64,000 nucleotides of DNA from contig JAULAW010000015.1 in the NCBI GenBank assembly GCA_032654645.1, positions 558,001 to 622,000 on the forward strand, in the 5' to 3' direction. Below are positions 34,559 to 41,691 of the stretch, piece by piece (the first letter of the stretch is position 1; every line of letters begins with the position of its first letter). A program made the translations under genes and the position numbers. The DNA is from CAITJF01 sp032654645 (GTDB lineage: Bacteria > Pseudomonadota > Gammaproteobacteria > Burkholderiales > Gallionellaceae). The notes below the pieces were generated by a model. That model saw nothing but the letters and a program-made list of their open reading frames with translations. It was not told the origin of the DNA and did no database searches.

Positions 34559-34813
34559 CGCTGCGAGAACGCGATCCGCCCCTTCGTGGTTGGACGCAAG
34601 GCTTGGTTGTTCAGCGATACGCCTGCCGGCGCCAGCGCGAGTGCGATCATCTATTCGCTGGTTGAAACCGCCAAGGCCAATGGCATCGAACCATACACAT
34701 GGCTGCGCCATGTGCTTGAGCACCTGCCAGCAGCCCAAACTGCAGATGAAATGGATAAGTTGTTGCCGTGGAATTTCCATGCGGCAACTTTAACCAAAAT
34801 CACACCTCACTGA
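34559..34813 (+). pseudogene. tnpC: IS66 transposase TnpC, 3' part
   Basis: Begins at the codon CGC and reads RCENAIRPFVVGRKAWLFS and on to 'LPWNFHAATLTKITPH' with stop at 34813. This is the conserved IS66 C-terminal domain ('ENAIRPFVVGRKNWLFSDTPAGA' in relatives). It joins in frame to codon 473 of the 5' part at 29656. Position after the RIT right repeat shows the RIT inserted exactly between 'DNN' and 'RCEN'. Confidence 0.92.
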
Positions 34814-35241
34814 ATAGCCTGGGGTTGCTGGGGCGGATACGATGGAGCGTGGTGATACTCGATACAATCCGATACATAGGCCGGTCTCCTTTGCGTTGTG
34901 AAAAGTGTCAGAACTTCCCACAGTAACAGAGGCGTATCGGCCTTTCTATTGTACGAATTGTTGCGCAGAGATTGAGGGGTTGCCCTTCATAATTCCCTGA
35001 AGATTCTCGGGATGTTTATAGCTGGGGAGTCTTACACAGAGAGGGACGTAACAACAGATGCGCTACTGAATTTCGATGACCACAACCCAAATAACCAATT
35101 GAAACTATTCTAAAATCCACCGGACACTAGTGAAATGGTATATATACGTGTATAACTGTATTTTAAATCAGAAGAGGGAGCCCATCGCACTGGCGGGATT
35201 CGGCTCCTTTTCTGTGGCTTTTCGAAATTAATGCGACTTGC
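34814..35241. other. Non-coding stretch after IS66
   Basis: No gene is supported here. It probably includes the right end of the IS66 element, but I could not match a terminal repeat with the left side. The second half is AT-rich and contains a stem-loop with T-run at 35176-35212. The last 9 bp are the left duplication of the IS4-type element (35242-35250). Confidence 0.5.
35176..35212 (+). terminator. Possible rho-independent terminator
   Basis: GGGAGCC ... GGCTCC with a long (about 19-nt) loop followed by TTTTCT. The stem is short, and no gene on the + strand now ends just upstream, so it may be a leftover of a gene lost from the island. Confidence 0.35.
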
Positions 35242-35250
35242 TTAAAACAG

Positions 35251-36834
35251 CTGAAGTTTAGACACTCGAAGCTTTTTGCCTGGCACTGTTGGCATCCAAA
35301 CCTCGCGAGAAATATTTTTAAAAAATGCAAAAAACACTTGACATGAAATTCGATTTGCGAGGTCGCCGCGTTGCTCGCTCGGTGTTGTTTTTGGAGCGAG
35401 CAACGCGGCGACCAATGAGGGGTTTTCGATCCCGGATACCCGCTCATGTCGCTCACCGCCTCGGTTTGCCTGCTGCTCTCGGAATGGATTTCCTTTCTGC
35501 TGCTGGCCGTTCCGCCACGCTCCCGCCGTACCTTCGTCGAACTCCTGATCGGTTGCATGCTCAACCCGGAAGGTTGGGTCACCCGCGCCATCGGGGCCAT
35601 TCGCCGCGAGGCGCACTGGACTACCTATTACAAGCTGATCGAACGGGCGCATGTGTCGGTCGCCGACTTGTCCGTCCGTTTGCTGCAACTGGTGCAGAGG
35701 GTCTTCCCAAACGAACTGGTGAATCTGATCATCGACGATACGCTGGTTCCGCGTTGCGCGAAGACGGGGCCGGGTATCAGTATCAAACACGACCACAGCC
35801 GCAAGGCCAATCGCCCCACCTTCCTGAACAGCCAGTGTTGGGTCACGCTGGCACTGGTCGTGCGCGTCAGGCTGGGTTCGGCGCTGACGGTGCCGATTCG
35901 TTCCTGGTTGGTCGAAGAATCCGGCCAACGCGGCAAGCTCTGGGTGGCAAGGCAGTTGATCGATCAGGTCAGGGGGGACATCAAGGAGGCGCGTTTGCTG
36001 ATCGACGCCTGGTTCATGCGCAAGAGCCTGATTCTGCCCCTGCTCGAACAGAAGGTGCGCATCATCGGCCAGGTGCGGCGGGATACCGCTTTGTATTTGC
36101 CGCCGGAACCGGAACCGAAACGCCGGGGGCCGAAACGCAAATACGGGCTGCGGATCGATGCGGCCATGCTGGATACACTGCCCGCGCAGGAGATGGAGTT
36201 GATGCTGTACGGCAAGATGCAGCAGGTCAGGCTGCGTTCCGTCATCGCGGTGGCGCGATTCCTCAAGGGGGTGCCGGTGCGGGCGGTGTGGTGCGAGATG
36301 CGCCAGGACGACAACACCTGGTCGCGCCCGCGACTGATACTGGCGACCGAGACGGAACTGTCGGCTCAAGCCGTGGTGGAAATCTACGCCGAGCGCTGGG
36401 GGATCGAGCCTTTGTTTCACAACCTGAAGCGATGGTGGGGTGTGACGAACATGTGGCAGCAATCGAAGGCGGCGCTGGATCTGTGGATGCAGATACGATC
36501 CACGGCATATGCCTTGACACAATTGCTCGCCCTGCGTTTGTGGGAGTCCTTCCCGTTGATGGAGATCGCGCCTTGGCGCAAGGGCGCGATGATTACAGCG
36601 GGGCTTTTCGGGCAGTGGATGCGAATTCAATTTATCGGACTTCGCGTGCGCGATGCCTGCAACCCGAAGTCGGGAAATTTCATGATGCCCTTTCCCGGTC
36701 AGGATCAGCGTTTGCAGTGTTGAGGTATGCGGCATCGCGTTTGTCAGTATCGGATCGTTGTACTTTGTGTTTGTTGTGCCTCGCCACCATGGAAAATTCA
36801 GGGCGGCAGGCAGCGGCGTGTGTCTAAACTTCAG
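35251..36834 (+). mobile_element. Complete IS4-type element (1584 bp) with 9-bp target duplication
   Basis: Terminal repeats CTGAAGTTTAGACAC at 35251-35265 and complement at 36820-36834. The direct repeat TTAAAACAG occurs at 35242-35250 and 36835-36843. The pre-insertion sequence is readable as one continuous AT-rich stretch. One transposase gene on the + strand. Confidence 0.93.
35446..36723 (+). CDS. DDE transposase of the IS4-type element
   Basis: 425 residues. Catalytic region with 'LVNLIIDDTLVPRCAKTGPGISIKHDHS', 'EARLLIDAWFMRKSL' and, in the C-terminal part, 'VVEIYAERWGIEPLFHNLKRWWGVTNMWQQS' supplying the Glu (YAERW...EPLFHNLK). This is the IS4/IS701 superfamily arrangement. ATG 35446 is the first good start. 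Long open frames on the opposite strand and in the +1 frame are codon-bias shadows. Confidence 0.88.
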   Translation: MSLTASVCLLLSEWISFLLLAVPPRSRRTFVELLIGCMLNPEGWVTRAIGAIRREAHWTTYYKLIERAHVSVADLSVRLLQLVQRVFPNELVNLIIDDTLVPRCAKTGPGISIKHDHSRKANRPTFLNSQCWVTLALVVRVRLGSALTVPIRSWLVEESGQRGKLWVARQLIDQVRGDIKEARLLIDAWFMRKSLILPLLEQKVRIIGQVRRDTALYLPPEPEPKRRGPKRKYGLRIDAAMLDTLPAQEMELMLYGKMQQVRLRSVIAVARFLKGVPVRAVWCEMRQDDNTWSRPRLILATETELSAQAVVEIYAERWGIEPLFHNLKRWWGVTNMWQQSKAALDLWMQIRSTAYALTQLLALRLWESFPLMEIAPWRKGAMITAGLFGQWMRIQFIGLRVRDACNPKSGNFMMPFPGQDQRLQC

Positions 36835-36880
36835 TTAAAACAGATGCGACAGTTCTGATTCAAATAATCATAAAATTCCT

Positions 36881-36995
36881 GTGCGCCAGCACAAACTGGC
36901 AAGTGATAGTCGGTGAGAGTCCGATACAAGAAAGGGGTAGCGTACCGTCTTGACCCCGAGTCATGCGTTGTATATCGCGAGGTTTCCGTTTCAAA
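36881..36995 (+). ncRNA. Possible group II intron 5' fragment
   Basis: Starts GTGCGCC, continues with a hairpin-rich run including GGTGAGAGTCCGATAC and AAAGGGGTAGCG, then GAGTCATGCG and ATCGCGAGG. These resemble domain I of bacterial group II introns, whose 5' ends begin GTGCG. No reverse transcriptase gene or 3' domain V follows, since tniQ begins at 37033 on the other strand. It is at most a remnant; similarity is by memory only. Confidence 0.3.
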
Positions 36996-37032
36996 AATAG
37001 TTTTGCAAGAAGCTCATTTCTGATTGATTATT

Positions 37033-38043
37033 TCAAATTTTTCGCCAATTCTCACAATTCATCACAATTCCCCGATACCACTGCGGCCTTGGTTGGAAAT
37101 CCTTGTTCAGCACGTTATACCTTACCGCTTTATTTCGCCATGCATCCACAATTCTCACCTCTGGATCAGCCATCAGCCACATGGCTAACTGAATAACTAT
37201 ATGACGTTCCTCCAAAGAATAGTGCTCGAACGATTTGTGCATGGGGTGCAACATAATTTCCGGCGCCTTGATTTTTTCAGACACATACTGCCTCAGATGT
37301 TCATGAGAATAGTGGGTCAGCATAATCTTGCATAACTGGTGCAACACTGAAAAGAAGCCCAAGTTATACTTCGCATCTACATCACCATCAACTTCCATCA
37401 TCCTTAGCGTCGGCGACCAGGCAAGGTAAGCCGATTCATCATAGATCACTGGCTTTACAACTTTCGCTTTGCGCAGATCGTAATCGCATGCATGGCACTG
37501 GGTGATTGACCCCGCATCGACCTGGCTGAATTTACCCATCTCGCGCCGATGAAAAGCCACAGGCGCACCACACGAAGGGCAACGGTCATGCACCATGCAC
37601 TGATGCTTGGTGCACATCGTATAAAACGCCACTCGCCAGCGCTTCCTGAAATACGGCACATCATCTTCCGCCAAACACAGCGGACAATATTGCATTCCAT
37701 GATGGTGGTAGCTGGTATCTTTCATGTTGAGGGGTAACAACCAATATTGGTGCCCGCTCCACCGGTAGCGGCGATACAGCACGCCTTTGTAATCCATCAG
37801 GCTGGAGCGCCTTATTGCGCGCACTCCTACACCGGTATGTTCCGACATCGCTCGCACTAACCAGTCAGGCGCCTGTCGGTCGATATCCCTGAACCAGACC
37901 TCCTGCCCCATCCCCAAAGCCACCCGGCAGAACGTTTGCAGTTTCATGCCATGACCATGGGCGATGCGCACCAGCCAGCTGGACAGCAACTCGTCTGGGA
38001 GTAGATGGGGGTGATACAACCAAAGCTTTGCAGCGTTGGTCAT
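37033..38043 (-). CDS. tniQ: TniQ/TnsD-family target-selection protein of Tn7-like transposon
   Basis: 336 residues from ATG 38043, two bases after the tnsC stop. The TniQ N-terminus 'HPHLLPDELLSSWLVRIAHGHGMKLQTFCRVALG' is followed by the zinc finger cluster (CPLC, then CTKHQCMVHDRCPSC, then CHACDYDL) that defines the family. It binds the target DNA or a targeting complex and recruits the TnsC ATPase. Short for a TnsD (usually ~500 residues), closer to TniQ. It is the terminal gene of the tnsA-B-C-tniQ operon. Confidence 0.88.
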   Translation of the reverse strand: MTNAAKLWLYHPHLLPDELLSSWLVRIAHGHGMKLQTFCRVALGMGQEVWFRDIDRQAPDWLVRAMSEHTGVGVRAIRRSSLMDYKGVLYRRYRWSGHQYWLLPLNMKDTSYHHHGMQYCPLCLAEDDVPYFRKRWRVAFYTMCTKHQCMVHDRCPSCGAPVAFHRREMGKFSQVDAGSITQCHACDYDLRKAKVVKPVIYDESAYLAWSPTLRMMEVDGDVDAKYNLGFFSVLHQLCKIMLTHYSHEHLRQYVSEKIKAPEIMLHPMHKSFEHYSLEERHIVIQLAMWLMADPEVRIVDAWRNKAVRYNVLNKDFQPRPQWYRGIVMNCENWRKI

Positions 38044-38044
38044 T

Positions 38045-38959
38045 TCAGGTTGGCGGTGGCGCCACCTTGCGTTTGGACGGCATCGTCCAGCGAATTTTCT
38101 CAATAATTTCCAAGGTGATCTGCTCGGACTTGTTCTTGACCGCCAGAATGGCCGCCCGTTTGAGCACTTCGTGGATTTCTCCCAATATGCCTTCGCTCAT
38201 CCAGAGCACCTTTTGGCTGATCGCCGGATTGCGCAGATTCGACGGCTTCTTTAATGGCAAACGCCGCTCAAATGTAGCAAGCAAATCGCCGTAATTGTCA
38301 TCCAGTTTCCATTTCGGCAGGAATTCTGGTTCAAAACGATTGGATAATTGCGGGTCGGTATTGAATGCGTTGAATGCTTCTTCTACGCCGGCGGCTATGA
38401 TGGAAATCTGCAACTGGTTCCCAAGACTTTTCAGGCTGTTGCGGAATTCCCGCTGCTTGGCCTGTCCGCCCGCAATGATGTGCTGGATCTCGTCGATCAA
38501 GAGCACCTTTAACTGGATATTGCGCAGCACCTTCCTGACCTCACGCTCCTTTTCCGGATCTTTGGCACGTATCGAGTAAGGCTGCCAGACCGCTTCCAGT
38601 ATGTTGTCGTAAAAAGCGCCAATATCCGGCTTGCTCGGAGCTTCAACGAACAATACCGGGATGATAGAGTACTCGCCTTCCGGGTTCGGGTCGGGCTTAT
38701 GCAACTTCTCAAAGCGATGCAGGATTTGCGTCTTGCCATTGTTGCTCGCCCCCACGATCAGCATGTTCGGCATGCGGGTGACGCGTGGATGCTCAAATAA
38801 CTCCTCCATTCGATCCAATATATGTTTTGCTTGTGTGTATGTAATCCAAGTTTCCTTCTGGATCGCAATGATTCGCTCATCATCGGACAATTCAAGTTGC
38901 GCGATTGCGGTCTTGCTCAGATGCGGATAGAGAGGGGTATCCAAATCAATCCTCGTCAT
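38045..38959 (-). CDS. tnsC: TnsC/TniB-family AAA+ transposition regulator
   Basis: 304 residues. Walker A 'LIVGASNNGKTQILHRF' (about residues 68-84), Walker B 'KVLLIDEIQHIIAGG', sensor region 'LQISIIAAGVEEAF' and 'DPQLSNRFEPEFLPKW', all as in TniB/TnsC. It overlaps tnsB by 14 bp and lies 1 bp before tniQ. The ATP-bound oligomer would mark the target and activate the TnsAB transposase. All motifs intact. Confidence 0.92.
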   Translation of the reverse strand: MTRIDLDTPLYPHLSKTAIAQLELSDDERIIAIQKETWITYTQAKHILDRMEELFEHPRVTRMPNMLIVGASNNGKTQILHRFEKLHKPDPNPEGEYSIIPVLFVEAPSKPDIGAFYDNILEAVWQPYSIRAKDPEKEREVRKVLRNIQLKVLLIDEIQHIIAGGQAKQREFRNSLKSLGNQLQISIIAAGVEEAFNAFNTDPQLSNRFEPEFLPKWKLDDNYGDLLATFERRLPLKKPSNLRNPAISQKVLWMSEGILGEIHEVLKRAAILAVKNKSEQITLEIIEKIRWTMPSKRKVAPPPT

Positions 38960-39899
38960 CGAAATGCGATTTTCTGTTCGGGTCGTATCCCGGGATAACC
39001 GGCGGCATGGCAGGGGACTCGGTTTTCATGGTCTTGGGCAAATCTTTCTCGCGTTTCTGGCGCGCCTTGGCGTGCTGGCGCTTGCGCTGATCTTCGCGGC
39101 GTGCAGCCTTGGTTTTCAGGCCGGAATCATCCTGTAGTTCCTGTTGCATGTTTGCGAATTCGAAGACTTTGCGTTCGTTCAAATCCTTCACCCCGGCCTT
39201 TTTGGCCGCCTTGCGCCCTTCGCGGTATTCCCACAGGCTGATCGGGGGCAAGCTAGAATCGCGAAAAGGGATAACGAAATAGCGCTTGGCGGTGGGGTCA
39301 AAGAAATACAGCCGACTGATATCGTGCGGATCCCGCTTGAACCTGAACAACCTTTTCGATTTTGGATTGTCCGGATCAGGTGCGTTAATCCAGGGGCGCA
39401 ACACATCTGCAAAATAATAAGCATCGTCTATGACCACGCCATAATTTTGCACCGTGCGCTCGATGAACGGCATGAAGTCGATCCTGACTTTTTCTTCGTC
39501 TAGACGGCGTGCAGGCAGCCCGCGCGGAAGCTTGCCATCCCCGCCCAACAACCCCCTGCGGTACCGGTCTATCGGAGCCTCCCCGTTGATGCCTGCATGT
39601 GGCGAACGGTGGTATTTGGCGATAAAAAGCACCAGCCACTTCTCCAAATCGCTAAACGTCATCGTGGCCCGTTCCTCCGAATCGTATTCGCCGCGATCTT
39701 TTGGGTTGGCGAAAGTCGAGCCTTCCAGTGTCTTTAGCTTCTCGGAGGCTGTACCCATCAGCCGTTCGATATGACCGCCATAGTGAGGGGTCTTGACAGG
39801 TCGGAACTGTGGATCGATGTTGTATTCCAGGCATGCTTCCTTAAGCATGTTGCCACGGAACTCACGGGCATTATCCATGTGTAATATGCCCATCACACC
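38946..39899 (-). pseudogene. tnsB: TnsB transposase, 3' part after frameshift
   Basis: This frame carries the rest of the rve catalytic core: second Asp in 'VMGILHMDNAREFRGNML' and Glu in 'TPHYGGHIERLMGTASEKLK', then the Mu-type beta domain and a basic C-terminal tail that would contact TnsC. It has no start of its own; translation needs a shift from the upstream frame at the C5 run 39898-39902 (five G on the coding strand). Removing one G gives the continuous, expected protein 'EWPCWGVMGILHMDN'. Confidence 0.85.
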
Positions 39900-40854
39900 C
39901 CCAGCATGGCCACTCCACATTAGGTAGCCCCATTTCCTCGGAAAGCCATTTTTCTTTTGGGAGAATGGAATGTGCGGCGCACAAGCCGGCCGACATCGCT
40001 GATGGCGCCTCAAGAGATAGTTCCATGCCGGTGACCATGCGGCTATCGACATCAATACTGAACGTCACGTAAGGTCGGCCTATTGATCGCCTTGTCACGT
40101 CATGCACGATCATCACGGGCAGGGGTGTGTGATCTATCTGCACCATTGCCAGCGGCCAGTCAGCATTCGGCACCGTGCCTTCAATTGGATCAAAAATTTG
40201 ACTCGCGGCGCGTTTGCCGTGACGTTTTTCATATCTTTCACGCTCTGCTATGGCATTGATGCGTCTTTTTACCGTATCCCAATGGGGTTTGGGCAATCCG
40301 GCATTCTTACACAATGTCTGTATTTTTTCGGTTGTGCTGGCGACACTTGGCTTTTGATCGGTCAGGTGGTAGTTTTCAATCCTGTCCTTGATGATTGCCT
40401 CAACATGCTTATCCAAACGCCACTTGCCGGCTTTCCAGCCAGGTTTGTCCGACAACATTGAGGAAAGCAAACCGGTGTTTTTGTACGTTCGAACCCATCG
40501 GTAGATAGTTGCAATGCCATAGCCGGATTTCTTGGCAATTTCCTTCGCTGCTGCCGATCCCCATTTTTTTCTAGACAAAAGCGGTTCGATGATCTTCAAT
40601 CGCTCACGGGATACTTGCCATTCCTCTTCTGGAATGCCGATCAAATCAATGTCTTTATTTTCGGTTTTATCACTCAGCTTTACCGCCCATGGAGTCAGGT
40701 GCTGTATTTCCAATACTTCGGTATTTTTGCTGGCTATGCTCTGAGCCAACACCTGGGTCAGGCCGACAACTTTCAATATGATGTACTCTTGCCCGTTGTA
40801 ATTGACCAGTTCGCCTTTCCTTATATTTAACAGCGCGGATGAAGATTTAGTCAT
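39871..40854 (-). pseudogene. tnsB: TnsB transposase, 5' part before frameshift
   Basis: From ATG 40854, two bases after the tnsA stop. N-terminal DNA-binding HTH domains ('KSGYGIATIYRWVRTYKNTGLLSSM') and the first catalytic Asp ('LAMVQIDHTPLPVMIVHD', then 'YVTFSIDVDSRMV') are present. After 'LPNVEWPCWG' the frame diverges into a short tail and stops at 39871, before the second Asp and Glu. As read, this product cannot be catalytically competent. The cause is one extra G in a run of five, from mutation, sequencing error or programmed frameshift. Confidence 0.85.
39898..39902 (-). other. Frameshift site in tnsB (run of five G on coding strand)
   Basis: The coding strand reads TGC TGG GGG TGT GAT GGG. 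The protein expected by family pattern (CWGVMGILHMDN) needs one G fewer. Both flanking frames are long and well conserved. Confidence 0.8.
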
Positions 40855-40856
40855 GA

Positions 40857-41522
40857 CTATCCATTCATGGATAAGGACAATTTTGTTTTCATGGTCAGTG
40901 GTTTTTGAAGGTTGGCCGTTATGCGTTTGGTGGCGACCAGTTGCCAGATGGCGGGAACTATATGTAATGTGCCATCCTCGGTGGGGCATAGTTTCTGCAA
41001 TAATGATTCGACTGTCACCGGCCAGCGCGCATTCTGCATATGGCTGATGACTTCCTGCAGCAATGCTGCGTCAGGTTCTGCACTATGGTATTCGCGCAGA
41101 AATTTGAGATTTGCCAGGTAAGGCGTACGGATGTCTTTCTCAGTAAAGATACGCCACTTCCAACCCAGATCATCGGCATAACGGGAACCCGCCTCGAATT
41201 TAGGCGCATATTTTTTCTTGTTTTTCTTCAGGTCATCGGTATGCTTTACTTCACCGAGCACCGGCTGCGGTGTCTCTCCGGAAGAAGTCGGAAGATAGTG
41301 AATCAAAATATCTGGGACGTATGGCTTGCGTTTCTTGCCATTGACTACGAGGGGAACTTTGACAGGCTGCTCTTCAAAACATTCGACTGTATCGTCGAAT
41401 TCAAGCAAAATCATCAGGTCTCGTTCGAGTAATGACTCGTATCCGAGCGATTTACCGTTCTTGGTGCTGGAAAAAGCACCAGTGACGCAGAGGTAATTCT
41501 TGGGGATTTTTCTGACAGGCAT
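40857..41522 (-). CDS. tnsA: TnsA-family endonuclease of Tn7-like transposon
   Basis: 221 residues. The restriction-like core shows the catalytic set: Glu in 'GYESLLERDLMILLEF', Asp in 'RKPYVPDILIHYL', and 'PVLGEVKHTDDL' with the E-x-K motif. A C-terminal domain (about residues 120-221) would bind TnsC. TnsA cuts the 5' ends of the element so that transposition is cut-and-paste together with TnsB. It is the first gene of the operon and the closest to the transposon end at about 41530-41660. Confidence 0.9.
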   Translation of the reverse strand: MPVRKIPKNYLCVTGAFSSTKNGKSLGYESLLERDLMILLEFDDTVECFEEQPVKVPLVVNGKKRKPYVPDILIHYLPTSSGETPQPVLGEVKHTDDLKKNKKKYAPKFEAGSRYADDLGWKWRIFTEKDIRTPYLANLKFLREYHSAEPDAALLQEVISHMQNARWPVTVESLLQKLCPTEDGTLHIVPAIWQLVATKRITANLQKPLTMKTKLSLSMNG

Positions 41523-41530
41523 CGATTACA

Positions 41531-41660
41531 TGATAGCATATTTAATCTACTATCATTAATTTACAGAAATATTGTATTTGTTATCATTAAATAGGCATAA
41601 TATTATCAACAATTAATGTAATTATAGGCCAACTAATTGTGCTTTTTATCATTGATTCGC
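41531..41660. repeat. Probable TnsB-binding end of the Tn7-like element
   Basis: AT-rich 130 bp between tnsA and uvrD with repeated TATCATTRA-type motifs: CTATCATTAA at 41551-41560, TTATCATTAAA at 41582-41592, a weaker TTATCAACAATTAA at 41603-41616, TTTATCATTGA at 41646-41656, and an inverted ATGATAG at 41531-41537. Spaced short repeats by tnsA are what Tn7-like ends look like. The exact terminus was not fixed, and the opposite end was not found. Confidence 0.55.
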
Positions 41661-41691
41661 GTAAGGTAACAGCCGGTGGGATAATTGCCGC

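Larger units (their letters stand above)
29686..34559 (-). mobile_element. Recombinase-in-trio (RIT) element, carrying an IS701-like insertion
   Basis: Bounded by 28-bp inverted repeats with one mismatch (29686-29713 and 34532-34559), in two blocks: GGTAATGCCGACTCC and GGATTATGCCGC. Inside are three tyrosine recombinase genes in one direction with 4-bp overlaps, the defining plan of RIT elements. Without the 1465-bp IS and its 4-bp duplication the element is about 3.4 kb. It interrupts an IS66 tnpC gene. Confidence 0.85.

Noticed and set aside
35242..36827. Long open frames of about 500 residues on the opposite strand and in a second forward frame across the IS4-type transposase
   Set aside because: They lie fully over a well-supported transposase and have low-complexity Arg/Pro/His-rich composition typical of shadow frames in GC-rich DNA.
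38946..40854. Two independent genes instead of one split tnsB
   Set aside because: The catalytic D-D-E set is divided between the frames, and they join at a homopolymer with exact family sequence on both sides, so one frameshifted gene is the better reading.
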